DNA of 64,000 nucleotides from Acetobacteraceae bacterium (GTDB taxonomy: Bacteria; Pseudomonadota; Alphaproteobacteria; Acetobacterales; Acetobacteraceae). The position numbers and the translations under genes were made by a program. The DNA is taken from contig JASHOA010000009.1 of NCBI GenBank assembly GCA_030041375.1, positions 44,125 through 108,124 on the forward strand. The letters run 5' to 3'. Shown here piece after piece: positions 17,897 through 26,231 of the stretch. A model generated the notes under the pieces. That model did not search any database. It was not told the origin of the DNA and saw nothing but the letters and a program-made list of their open reading frames with translations. Positions within the stretch are counted from its first letter, which is position 1. Each line of letters opens with the position of its first letter.

Positions 17897-18610
17897 TCAG
17901 CCGGACCGCCGGGCCTCGGCCATCGCGGCGAGGTTCGGGAAGCGGAAATCGGGGTGCACGTCTTCCGGCGGCGGCAGGGTCGCACCAAAACCCTCCGAAC
18001 CGTGGCGGCGATCGATCCAAGCCGTGGCCAGGCCGGCGCGTTTGGCGGGCAGATGGTCGTGGAAGAGGCTTTGCGCGGTGTGCAGGATCTCTTCCTTGCG
18101 CACCCCGCGCTCGGCCAGATGCTCGATGAGATAGCGAAAGTTGGCCGAATCCGGCTTGTAGGAGCCGATATCCTCGGCGGTGAAGACGGCATCGAAAGCG
18201 ACGCCGAGGCGGCGATTGCTGCCGGCAAAGCTGTGGCGATCGACGTTGGAGAGAATCACGAGCTGATAGTGCTGCTTCAGCTCCGCCAGGGCGGCCGCGG
18301 AATCGGGAAACGGAGGCCAGTCGGGCACCGAGGCGCCGAAGCGGTTCGCCGCTTCTTCGTCGGGGCCGATGCCCCAGTCCTCCGCAAGGCGGCGATGAAC
18401 CTTCGCCAACAATGCCGAATAGCGCAGCGCGGGAGTGGCGGCCTCCTGTGCGGATTCATGGCGCGCAAAAGCCTCCAGCACGGCCTTGCGCGAGGGCGGT
18501 GCCGGCAGCCGTGCGAGCAGCGGGCCGAGTGCGGCGAGGATACCGCTCTCCCAATCGATCAGGGTTCCGTAGCAATCGAAGGTGAGCACGCGGAAATCCT
18601 GAAGTCGCAC
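17897..18610 (-). CDS. Haloacid dehalogenase type II-like HAD hydrolase
   Basis: A 237-aa protein from a GTG at 18610 with GGGGAAAAG just upstream; frames running further upstream are Arg-rich and unlikely to be translated. Motif I is FDCYGTLIDWESG (nucleophile Asp), motif II is VILSNVDRHSF, and the later Lys and acidic motifs are in SYKPDSANFRY and HTAQSLFHDHLPA. The DWESG wording resembles 2-haloacid dehalogenases, although many such proteins are phosphatases. It is soluble. It stands alone, convergent with amt. Confidence 0.85.
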   Translation of the reverse strand: MRLQDFRVLTFDCYGTLIDWESGILAALGPLLARLPAPPSRKAVLEAFARHESAQEAATPALRYSALLAKVHRRLAEDWGIGPDEEAANRFGASVPDWPPFPDSAAALAELKQHYQLVILSNVDRHSFAGSNRRLGVAFDAVFTAEDIGSYKPDSANFRYLIEHLAERGVRKEEILHTAQSLFHDHLPAKRAGLATAWIDRRHGSEGFGATLPPPEDVHPDFRFPNLAAMAEARRSG

Positions 18611-18835
18611 GGAACTTTTCCCCGGTTGTGTGCCTCGCCGCTGCGCGAGCCGGATGGCAGCTTCGGTTGCTCCGCCTGTGCGCGGACGAGGGCGCCATGC
18701 TGCCCGCGGCGAGGCAGATGTGGAAGGCGGGGCCTCGGCCCTCGCTCGCGGCCTTGCACGGCCCCGTGAGGTCGCTATGTAGCGCTGATGGCCGCGCCGT
18801 GCCGTCACGAGTGGCGCAGGGTTCTGCCTGCGATC

Positions 18836-20977
18836 ATGAGGCTGCTCCGTTCTCTATCGGCCTGGCGGCTGGCGGGCATTGCCGGCGCGGCGGCGGCCGT
18901 GATGCTGCTTCTCCCGTGGCCGGCGCGGGCGGCGGCCAGCGGCTGGGTCGGCGACCGGCACGCCGCGGCTCGCCTGATCACCGCCGAGCGCGCCACGGGC
19001 TCGGCCGGCATGGTCGATGCCGGGATCGAGATACGGCTGGCTTCCGGATGGCATGCGTACTGGCGCGATCCCGGTGCGGCCGGGCTGCCTCCGGCGATCG
19101 ATTGGCAAGGTTCTCGCAATCTCGCGGCGGCGAAGCTCGCGTGGCCGGCGCCGCGGCGCTTCACCATGGCCGGTCTCGAGACCTATGGTTATGCCGGCGG
19201 CACGGTGCTCCCGGTCGCCGTCACTCTCGAAAGGCCGGGCGCACCACTCGTGCTGCATGCGACGGTCGCGTACTCGGCCTGTCGCGATGTCTGCGTTCCG
19301 TACCACGCCGTGCTCGATCTCACCCTGCCAGCCGGCATCGCCGCGGCAGGGCCTGAGGCCGGACTGATCGCTGCGGCGCGGGCGGCGGTGCCGGGCACGC
19401 TTTCCGGGCTCGGCCTTTCATTGCGATCGGCGAGCGTTTCGCCCGACGGCAAGGGGCGCTCGGCGCTTGCCCTGGAACTTGCGGGGCCTGGCGCGATGCT
19501 GGCCCGCGCGGATCTTTTCGTTGAAGGCCTGCCGCAAGGCGCGCCCGGCCCGCCGCAAGTGGCGACAGACGGGGGGCAGGGCCGCGTCGCTCTGCTTCTC
19601 AGGGATATCGACAGCCCGGCGTCCCGGTTGGCCGGGCGAAGGCTTGTCTTCACGCTCACCGACGGAACGGACCGCGCGGCGACGTTCGAGGCCGAGCCTG
19701 CGCTGGCGCCGCCAGCCGCATTTGCCGGCGCGGCCCTGATCCCGCTCGCAGTGCTCGGCGCAGCGCTGCTGGGCGGGCTGCTGCTGAACGTCATGCCGTG
19801 CGTGCTGCCGGTGCTTTCCCTCAAGTTCCTTTACCTGGCCCGGCTTGCCGGGTCCGAGCGGCGCACCGTGAGACTTGAGCTGCTGGCAACGGGCGGCGGC
19901 ATCATCGCGGGCTTCCTGTTGCTGGCGGCGGGCCTGATTGCGCTCAAGGAATTCGGGGCGGCGATCGGCTGGGGAATCCAGTTCCAGAGCCCCTGGTTCC
20001 TGGTTGCGATGACGATGGTGATGGTGCTGTTCGCCGCCGACCTCTGGGGCTGGATCAGCATCGCCATGCCGGGAAGCAATGAAGCGGCCGCCCTGACAGG
20101 ACGGGTGCATGGGCGGCACAGCCGGGCTGTTCTGGTCGGCCTGTTCGCGACGCTGCTCTCGACTTCCTGCACGGCGCCGTTCATTGGCACGGCGGTCGGC
20201 TTTGCGCTCAGCCGCGGGCCACTCGAGATCATCGCGATCTTTGTTGCCATGGGGCTCGGGCTTGCCGCACCCACGCTTACCGCGGCGGCCGTGCCGGCGC
20301 TGGTCAAGCTGGCGCCGCGCCCGGGGCGCTGGACGATCTGGCTGAGCCGGATATTCGGCGGCTTGCTGCTGGCAACCGCGATCTGGCTGCTCGCGGTCTT
20401 GGCCCGCATCATGAGTGTCGATGCCGCACTCGTCGTGGCCGGCCTTGCCCTGGCGCTGCTCGGCGTTCTGGCTGTGCGGCGCACCGCAGGCGGCCCTATT
20501 GGCGCGCATCCGCGCGCGAGCGGGGGCCTCTCCGCGGCACTCGTCCTGGCGGCGCTGCTGGTGCCGATGACCGGACTGAATTCCCGGCCGGGAGTGGCGG
20601 ATGCGAGCGGCAACTGGCAGCCCTTCGTGCGCACCTCAATCGCGCCGAACGTCGCGCGTGGCCGCACGGTGATCGTCAATGTGACGGCTGCCTGGTGCCT
20701 GATCTGCCAGGTGAACGAGGTCACGGTGCTCGATCGTGACCCGGTCGCGGCCAGGATTGCCAGGACGGATGTACTCGCGATGCGCGCAGACTGGACCCGA
20801 GCCGATGCTTCGATCACAAACTATCTGGAAAGTTTCGGTCGCTATGGAGTGCCGCTCGATGTGGTTTACGGACCGGGTGCGCCAGGCGGCATTGTGCTGC
20901 CCGACCTCATGACGGCGCCGGAAGTGATCAGGGCGCTCGATCGCGCCGCCGGCGAAGCGCGGGCGGCGGAGCGTTGA
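18836..20977 (+). CDS. DsbD/ScsB-like thiol:disulfide interchange protein
   Basis: 713 aa from the ATG at 18836; an earlier in-frame ATG at 18788 is possible but gives a less typical signal. A signal peptide (WRLAGIAGAAAAVMLLL...ARA) leads a periplasmic N-terminal domain with paired Cys (YSACRDVCVPYH). From ~300 there are eight hydrophobic segments with one Cys each in LLNVMPCVLPVLSLK and LSTSCTAPFIG. A C-terminal thioredoxin-like domain has AAWCLICQVNEV. This order (alpha-beta-gamma) passes electrons from cytoplasmic thioredoxin to the periplasm. ScsB-type proteins are linked to copper tolerance and envelope redox repair. The stop overlaps the TlpA-like gene. Confidence 0.9.
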   Translation: MRLLRSLSAWRLAGIAGAAAAVMLLLPWPARAAASGWVGDRHAAARLITAERATGSAGMVDAGIEIRLASGWHAYWRDPGAAGLPPAIDWQGSRNLAAAKLAWPAPRRFTMAGLETYGYAGGTVLPVAVTLERPGAPLVLHATVAYSACRDVCVPYHAVLDLTLPAGIAAAGPEAGLIAAARAAVPGTLSGLGLSLRSASVSPDGKGRSALALELAGPGAMLARADLFVEGLPQGAPGPPQVATDGGQGRVALLLRDIDSPASRLAGRRLVFTLTDGTDRAATFEAEPALAPPAAFAGAALIPLAVLGAALLGGLLLNVMPCVLPVLSLKFLYLARLAGSERRTVRLELLATGGGIIAGFLLLAAGLIALKEFGAAIGWGIQFQSPWFLVAMTMVMVLFAADLWGWISIAMPGSNEAAALTGRVHGRHSRAVLVGLFATLLSTSCTAPFIGTAVGFALSRGPLEIIAIFVAMGLGLAAPTLTAAAVPALVKLAPRPGRWTIWLSRIFGGLLLATAIWLLAVLARIMSVDAALVVAGLALALLGVLAVRRTAGGPIGAHPRASGGLSAALVLAALLVPMTGLNSRPGVADASGNWQPFVRTSIAPNVARGRTVIVNVTAAWCLICQVNEVTVLDRDPVAARIARTDVLAMRADWTRADASITNYLESFGRYGVPLDVVYGPGAPGGIVLPDLMTAPEVIRALDRAAGEARAAER

Positions 20978-21555
20978 GCCGCGCCACGCCGGGCCGCGGC
21001 CCCTCGCTCAGGCGTCGCGCCGTGCTGGCCGCGCTTGGGCTAGCCGCTTTGGCGCCGCGCGCCGGGGCGGCCCGGCTGACCTCCCTGTCCCGCGCCCTGA
21101 CCGAGCTCGATCCGCCCAAGGAGCCGCCCGCGTTCACGTTTCTCACTGCAAAGGGCGAGAAGCGGACGCTCGCCGATTACCGCGATCAGGGTGTGGTACT
21201 GAATATCTGGGCAACATGGTGCGTGCCCTGCCTCGCCGAGATGCCGGCGCTCAATCACCTGTCCGTCCTCCTGAACGACTTCGCCGTCAGCGTGCTGCCG
21301 GTTTCCATCGATACGAAAGGGCTGAGCGCGGTGAAGGCGTACTATACGGCGCAGGGAATCAAATCTCTGCCGATCCTGCTCGATCCGGACGGAAGCATTG
21401 CCGATGCCTTCAAGATCGACGGGATTCCGGCAAGCTTCATCATCGACCGGCGGGGGCGTCTCGTCGCGCAGTGCCTGGGCGCCGCAGAATGGGACGCACC
21501 GGGTGCCGTCGCCACGATCCGGCGGCTGATCTCTGGAGGGAATGAACCGGCATGA
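20974..21555 (+). CDS. TlpA/ResA-like periplasmic thioredoxin
   Basis: A 193-aa exported redox protein. It starts at a TTG overlapping the DsbD stop (TTGA), so it is translationally coupled. A signal with paired Arg (SLRRRAVLAALGLAALAPRAGA) is followed by the thioredoxin fold with active site NIWATWCVPCLAEMPAL (WCxxC) and the cis-Pro region DGIPASFIIDRRG. It is the likely periplasmic electron acceptor of the preceding DsbD-like protein. It may act in cytochrome c maturation or disulfide repair; which one is unknown. Its stop overlaps the aldolase start (ATGA), although that enzyme has no obvious redox link. Confidence 0.9.
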   Translation: MSRATPGRGPSLRRRAVLAALGLAALAPRAGAARLTSLSRALTELDPPKEPPAFTFLTAKGEKRTLADYRDQGVVLNIWATWCVPCLAEMPALNHLSVLLNDFAVSVLPVSIDTKGLSAVKAYYTAQGIKSLPILLDPDGSIADAFKIDGIPASFIIDRRGRLVAQCLGAAEWDAPGAVATIRRLISGGNEPA

Positions 21556-22343
21556 ATGATCGATCCCAGTTCGCATCGGTCCGCGAGTTTGTTTCGCCCG
21601 AAGAGTGGCAGGCACGGCTCGATCTCGCGGCCTGCTATCGCCTCGTGGACTGGTACGGGATGACGGACCTGATCTACAACCATATCACGCTCGCAGTGCC
21701 GGGAGAGGAAGGGCATCTCCTGATCAATCTCTACGGTCTGCTGTACAAGGAGATTACCGCCTCCAGCCTGGCGAAGATCGATCTCGACGGAAACATCCTC
21801 TGGAAGCCTGACACGCACTACGGAATCAACAAGGCGGGCTACGTCATCCATGGTGCCGTTCACCGCGCGCGAAAAGACGTGACGAGCGTGATCCACACGC
21901 ACACGCGGGCGGGCATGGCGGTTTCCTCGATGAAGTGCGGCCTGTTGCCGCTCAACCAGACGGCCATCCGTTTCCATGGGCACATCGCCTATCATGACTA
22001 CGAGGGGCCGGCGATCGATCTGGCCGAGCGGGAGCGGCTGGTGCGCGACCTTGGCCCGCACGATGCGATGATCCTGCGCGCGCACGGGCTCCTGACCTGC
22101 GGGGCCACGATCCAGCAGGCGTTCAACACGATGTACCAGCTCGAGCTTTCCTGCCGCACGCAGGTGGATGCGATGGCCTCGCGCACGGAACTCGATCTGC
22201 CGTCCGAGGCGGTGCTGGAAAAGACCGCCGCGCTCTATCAGCCCGGGGTGCGCCGCCCGTTCGGGGTGCTGGAATGGCCGGCGATGCTGCGCCTGCTCGA
22301 ATACGAGGGCAACCGCTCGCCCTGGCCCCCGTACTGGCATTAA
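21552..22343 (+). CDS. Class II aldolase/adducin family protein
   Basis: A 263-aa cytoplasmic protein. The metal-binding signature is visible: YNHITLAVPG near residue 42, a His pair in VTSVIHTHTRAGMAVSS, and a later His in MILRAHGLLTCG. These ligands match the zinc site of fuculose-phosphate aldolase-like enzymes. The GxP- and phosphate-site residues of sugar-phosphate aldolases are less clear, so a carbonyl compound without phosphate may be the substrate. It is coupled to the tlpA-like gene by ATGA overlap. An acetolactate-synthase-like gene follows. Confidence 0.9.
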   Translation: MNDRSQFASVREFVSPEEWQARLDLAACYRLVDWYGMTDLIYNHITLAVPGEEGHLLINLYGLLYKEITASSLAKIDLDGNILWKPDTHYGINKAGYVIHGAVHRARKDVTSVIHTHTRAGMAVSSMKCGLLPLNQTAIRFHGHIAYHDYEGPAIDLAERERLVRDLGPHDAMILRAHGLLTCGATIQQAFNTMYQLELSCRTQVDAMASRTELDLPSEAVLEKTAALYQPGVRRPFGVLEWPAMLRLLEYEGNRSPWPPYWH

Positions 22344-22379
22344 GCAGTATTGGCATGAAGCAGTACCGGCGTTGAGCGG
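22332..22379 (+). repeat. Three imperfect 16-bp tandem copies at a gene end
   Basis: TACTGGCATTAAGCAG, TATTGGCATGAAGCAG and TACCGGCGTTGAGCGG follow one another without gaps. The first copy contains the TAA stop of the aldolase gene (22341-22343). It looks like slippage-driven duplication of the gene terminus. Confidence 0.7.
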
Positions 22380-22427
22380 GCCCGTCATGCGGGGCGGGCC
22401 TGAGGCAAACCCGTGACGGAGCAGTGC

Positions 22428-24098
22428 ATGAAAAAGGGTTCCGACCTGCTCGTTGGCGCGCTCGAGAACGAAGGCGTGGAGCGGATTTTCGGCATTCCGG
22501 GCGAGGAGAATCTCGATGTGCTCGAATCCCTCCGCACCTCGAAAATCCGCCTCGTGCTGACACGCCACGAGCAGGCGGCGGCCTTCATGGCGGCGACCTG
22601 CGGGCGGCTGACCGGCAAGCCGGGTGTCTGTCTCAGCACGCTCGGGCCGGGCGCGCTCAATCTCATGACGGGCGTCGCCTATGCCCATCTCGGAGCGATG
22701 CCGATGATCGCCATCACCGGACAGAAGCCGGTCAGGACCAGCCGGCAGGCCGGATTCCAGATCGTGGACGTGGTGGCGGCGATGCGGCCGGTGACGAAAT
22801 CGGCGCGGCAGATCGTCAGCGCTTCGATGATTCCGACTGCGGTGAGGGAGGCATTCCGACTGGCGGCGGGCGAGCGGCCTGGCCCGGTGCATCTCGAGCT
22901 GCCGGAGGATATCGCTGCCGAGCGATGCGCGGAGGCGTCCCTCATTCCGCCGCATCCGCTGGAGCGGCCGCTGGCACCGGCGGCCGCACTCGATCGCGCG
23001 GCGGCGCTGATCCTCGCCGCCCGCCGCCCGCTGATCATGCTCGGAGCGGCGGCCAGCCGGCCGCATCTTGCCGATGCGCTCTCGGAATTCGTGCACCGGA
23101 TGCAGATCCCTTTCTTCAACACGCAGATGGGCAAGGGCTCGGTTGCCGGAGGATCGAATCTTTACATGGGCACGGCGGCGCTTTCCGAGCGCGACTATGT
23201 GCACATCGCGATCGATCGCGCCGATCTCATCCTCGCGATCGGCCACGACACGGTGGAAAAACCGCCCTTCCTGATGGGCCCCGGCGGCCCCAAAGTGATT
23301 CATCTCGGGCACGTGCCGGCGCATGTCGAGCCGGTGTTCTTTCCGCACGCCGAAGTGGTGGGAGACATCGGCCCGAGCCTTGCGCTGCTAGCCGACCGCC
23401 TCGAGGGCCGGCTTTCCGATGCGGGCGCACTCCTGCCGTTGCGCGAGGAAATCCTGGCGCACGTGCAGGATCGTGCCACGGAGAATCGTTTCCCGCCGAC
23501 GCCGCAGCGCATCGTCCATGACGTGCGCCACGTGATGCCGGAAGATGGCATCGTCACGCTCGACAACGGGATGTACAAAATCTGGTTTGCCCGCAATTAC
23601 CGCACGCACATGGCGAACACCCTCCTGCTCGACAACGCGCTGGCGACGATGGGCGCCGGCCTGCCGTCCGGGATAGCGGCGGCGATGCTCCATCCCGGCC
23701 GGCGCGTGCTCGCGGTTTGCGGCGACGGCGGCTTCATGATGAACAGCCAGGAGCTGGAGACCGCGGTGCGGCTTGGGCTCAACCTTGTCGTGATGATCCT
23801 GGAAGACCACGCCTACGGCATGATCCGCTGGAAGCAGGCGGTGGACAAGTTCGCCGATTGGGGGCTCGGTTTCGGCGATCCGGATTTCGTAGCCTATGCG
23901 CAATCATATGGGGCTGACGGCGCGCGCGTCGCCGAAACGGCGGCGCTGGCACCGACGCTCGAGACCGCCTTCCGGGCCGGCGGGGTGCATCTGGTCGTGG
24001 TGCCGATCGATTATTCCGAGAACGTTCGCGTTCTGGTCGAGGAACTGGGCGAGCTTCCGGCGCGCGGGATTCTGGCGGAGGTCGGTGCCTCCTGCTAG
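22428..24098 (+). CDS. Thiamine-diphosphate enzyme, acetolactate synthase large-subunit-like
   Basis: 556 aa from the ATG at 22428, chosen because GGAG lies 6 nt upstream; a GTG at 22413 is an alternative. The catalytic Glu lies in FGIPGEENLDVLES, and the PYR-domain loop in LTRHEQAAAFMAATCGRL. The thiamine-diphosphate/Mg motif runs from GDGGFMMNSQELETA to NLVVMILEDHAYG. Length and order fit acetolactate synthases. No small regulatory subunit gene (ilvH/N) is adjacent, so a catabolic or other carboligase role is possible. It shares strand and spacing with the aldolase gene. Confidence 0.88.
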   Translation: MKKGSDLLVGALENEGVERIFGIPGEENLDVLESLRTSKIRLVLTRHEQAAAFMAATCGRLTGKPGVCLSTLGPGALNLMTGVAYAHLGAMPMIAITGQKPVRTSRQAGFQIVDVVAAMRPVTKSARQIVSASMIPTAVREAFRLAAGERPGPVHLELPEDIAAERCAEASLIPPHPLERPLAPAAALDRAAALILAARRPLIMLGAAASRPHLADALSEFVHRMQIPFFNTQMGKGSVAGGSNLYMGTAALSERDYVHIAIDRADLILAIGHDTVEKPPFLMGPGGPKVIHLGHVPAHVEPVFFPHAEVVGDIGPSLALLADRLEGRLSDAGALLPLREEILAHVQDRATENRFPPTPQRIVHDVRHVMPEDGIVTLDNGMYKIWFARNYRTHMANTLLLDNALATMGAGLPSGIAAAMLHPGRRVLAVCGDGGFMMNSQELETAVRLGLNLVVMILEDHAYGMIRWKQAVDKFADWGLGFGDPDFVAYAQSYGADGARVAETAALAPTLETAFRAGGVHLVVVPIDYSENVRVLVEELGELPARGILAEVGASC

Positions 24099-24112
24099 TG
24101 TCCTGCCCCCGC

Positions 24113-24137
24113 CGTTTGCTGCCGGCGGCAGCAAACG
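24113..24137. repeat. Perfect palindrome after the acetolactate-synthase-like gene
   Basis: An 11-bp stem, CGTTTGCTGCC/GGCAGCAAACG, with a GGC loop, 14 bp after the stop. No T-run follows on either strand, so it is a possible 3'-end stabilising hairpin rather than a clear terminator. A second inverted repeat, TGTGCCGAC (24174) / GTCGGCACA (24217), spans the next 50 bp. Confidence 0.6.
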
Positions 24138-24290
24138 AAAGGGGATCAGCAGGCCACTGAAAATAAAGAGGTATGTGCCGACCGCCATGGTGCATCCTAC
24201 GGTATCAAGCGTTGGAGTCGGCACACTAGGCTTGCCTCGGCCCGGTGGCGCTTGCGGGGGCGGGCCGGGGGAACAGCCCCGGGGACAGTC

Positions 24291-25250
24291 ATGACAGCGA
24301 TCGGCGGCTACCAGGCACCCGAATCAGAACCTGGGCGGCTCGGCGTGCATTCGATCGGCGAATTCGTCCTGAGCGTGCCGGCGCCGGAGAGGGCGGCGGA
24401 TTTCTACGGCGCCTTCGGTCTTACGGTGGCTGATGCCGGAGATCAGGTCTCGCTATCGACCGCCGACGGCTACCGCTGGGGGCGCGTGGTGGGCGGGCGG
24501 CGGAAGGCTCTGCATCACATCGCCTTCCATTGCTTCGAGGAGGATTTGCCGCGCTTCAAGGCGCATCTCGAAGGCATGGACATTCGCCTGCTCGCCCCGC
24601 CGGCGGGGTTCGACAGCAACGGGCTCTGGTTGATGGACCCCGACGGTCTGGCGATCGAAATCCGCGTCGGCCCGAAGACCTCGCCGGACGGCAAGGCGCT
24701 GCCGGCGGCGCTGGATGCCGAAGCAGGTGCCCGCTGCGCACCCTACCGGCGTGACGCCGGGCGGGTGCGGCCCAGGCGGCTCAGCCACATTCTGCGCTTC
24801 ACGCCGGATGTCGAGCGGATGCTCGGTTTCTATGCGCGCGCGCTCGGGCTCAGGCTCTCGGATCGTTCCGGCACGAATATCGCCTTCATGCATGCGATCC
24901 ATGGCAGCGATCATCATGTCGTCGCCTTCGCGCGCTCCGAGGCACCGGGGTTGCATCATCTGAGCTGGGACATGCCCTCTCTCGATTCGGTCGGGCTCGG
25001 CGCGATAGCAATGGCCGATCGCGGCTGGAAGATGGGCTGGGGGCTGGGGCGGCATGTTCTCGGATCGAACTATTTCCATTACGTACGCGATCCGTGGGAC
25101 AGCTTCTCGGAATACTCCTTCAACATCGACTACATTCCGGCTGCGACCGATTGGGAGCCGGCGGATCATCCGGGCGAGGATTCGTTCTATCTCTGGGGTC
25201 CGGAGATGCCGCCCGAGTTCATCTTCAACGCCGAGGCCGCGCAGGGGTAA
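24291..25250 (+). CDS. VOC-superfamily protein, extradiol-dioxygenase-like
   Basis: 319 aa from the ATG at 24291. Two VOC modules are visible: residues ~15-140 (SIGEFVLSVPAPERAADFYGAFGL ... LMDPDGLAIEIRVG) and ~165-290 (LSHILRFTPDVERMLGFYARALGL). Candidate metal ligands are His in HHVVAFARS/LHHLSWDM and Glu in SFSEYSFNIDY, in the His-His-Glu spacing of type I extradiol dioxygenases such as BphC. The substrate is probably a catechol-like or keto compound. It follows the aldolase and ThDP enzymes, but a hairpin region separates them. Confidence 0.82.
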   Translation: MTAIGGYQAPESEPGRLGVHSIGEFVLSVPAPERAADFYGAFGLTVADAGDQVSLSTADGYRWGRVVGGRRKALHHIAFHCFEEDLPRFKAHLEGMDIRLLAPPAGFDSNGLWLMDPDGLAIEIRVGPKTSPDGKALPAALDAEAGARCAPYRRDAGRVRPRRLSHILRFTPDVERMLGFYARALGLRLSDRSGTNIAFMHAIHGSDHHVVAFARSEAPGLHHLSWDMPSLDSVGLGAIAMADRGWKMGWGLGRHVLGSNYFHYVRDPWDSFSEYSFNIDYIPAATDWEPADHPGEDSFYLWGPEMPPEFIFNAEAAQG

Positions 25251-25338
25251 AACAACGTTGCGCCGGCCCAGCGCACATGGCTCCGGGCGCCACCCCGGAG
25301 GGGGAACTTCCTGGTCACTTACAGGAGCGTTCCGCGAT

Positions 25339-25884
25339 CTAACGCGGCGCTTCAGGATACGACATGTAGCGAATGATCTGCCATTTGCCGTCAGCCTGCC
25401 GTTGGAACACATCCAACCCCGGTTCATCCTCGATCTCCGACTTGCCGTCTTTCCTGGTCAAGGTGGAGATCCAGGTCAGGCGCACCACGGCGAGGTCACC
25501 GGAAACGATGACTTCCTTGATGCGAAGCCCGTAGTGAAAGGACTGCGTCGGGTCGGCGAGCGCGTGGTGGAGGCGCGTGCAGAGTTGGGTGTAATTCTGT
25601 TCGGGCAGCCCCTGGAAATCATAGCGCAAATTGTGAGCGAACAGATCGCAGATATCGTTGGCTCTTCGTGCATTGAAGTCATCCCGCCAATGTTCCAGCG
25701 CCGCCCGAATGACGGTCGGGGGATCAGCGGCGGCAGGCGATTGGTTACAGCCCCATACCGTCGCGAACAGGATCACCGCGGCCGCAAGGGTCATGCGGCG
25801 CGTGCTGGCCAAGAGCCATCTCTCTCCGGTCGCATGACGGATCGCATCTGTCGTCAGGGCGGTGCGATGAAGAACTTCGCCCAT
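25339..25884 (-). CDS. SnoaL/NTF2-like protein with N-terminal membrane anchor or signal
   Basis: 181 aa from the ATG at 25884, which has GGAG 5-6 nt upstream; an internal ATG at 25794 lacks one. A hydrophobic stretch MTLAAAVILFATVWGC at ~31-46 looks like a signal with a Cys that could be a lipobox (VWGC is not a strict match). The mature part (~55-181) is an NTF2-like fold: VIRAALEHWRDDFNARRANDICDLF, GLRIKEVIVSGDLAVVRLTW, and KWQIIRYMSYP. Such proteins are often ligand-binding or polyketide-cyclase-like; no catalytic set is obvious here. Confidence 0.75.
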   Translation of the reverse strand: MGEVLHRTALTTDAIRHATGERWLLASTRRMTLAAAVILFATVWGCNQSPAAADPPTVIRAALEHWRDDFNARRANDICDLFAHNLRYDFQGLPEQNYTQLCTRLHHALADPTQSFHYGLRIKEVIVSGDLAVVRLTWISTLTRKDGKSEIEDEPGLDVFQRQADGKWQIIRYMSYPEAPR

Positions 25885-25969
25885 AGCGTCTCCTTCGATT
25901 CACGCGAAGAAACTACCCGATCAGAGTCCAGGATCAAAGAGTTGAGCCACCGCCGTCGCGAGCGGTCAG

Positions 25970-26104
25970 TTGACTCCCGAGGAAGGCGAAGCGCTCGTTG
26001 CGATCTTCGAAGCGCAAAGGCGGACAATCGAGGATACCGAGACTGTCCGGCGTCTGCGACCAATCGAGGAGAAGATGGAGTTGGCGGGGGACAAAAATGC
26101 CTAA
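25970..26104 (+). other. Possible small gene or gene remnant beside the CRISPR array
   Basis: From a TTG at 25970 a 44-codon frame reads TPEEGEALVAIFEAQRRTIE and continues as a charged amphipathic helix to TAA. An overlapping ATG at 26098 and a second frame from 26133 (QYHSDRQAIDTVFENKLPG) also look protein-like, and the latter runs into the first repeat. There is no clear ribosome site. I read the 25885-26231 stretch as decayed coding DNA, or a very small gene, between the SnoaL-like gene and the array. No AT-rich leader is evident. Confidence 0.3.
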
Positions 26105-26231
26105 TACTGACATCCCGCTGACCCGCTTCCTCCATGCCGCTGCACACTCGCCAGTATCATTCCGACCGGCAGGCCATCGACACGGTCTTCGAGAATAAGC
26201 TGCCTGGTCGCATCTCAGCTGTCGGACTTGA

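Noticed and set aside
18611..18808. N-terminal extension of the HAD protein
   Set aside because: The added residues are Arg/Pro/Ala-rich without pattern, and a GTG with a purine-rich site starts exactly before the HAD motif.
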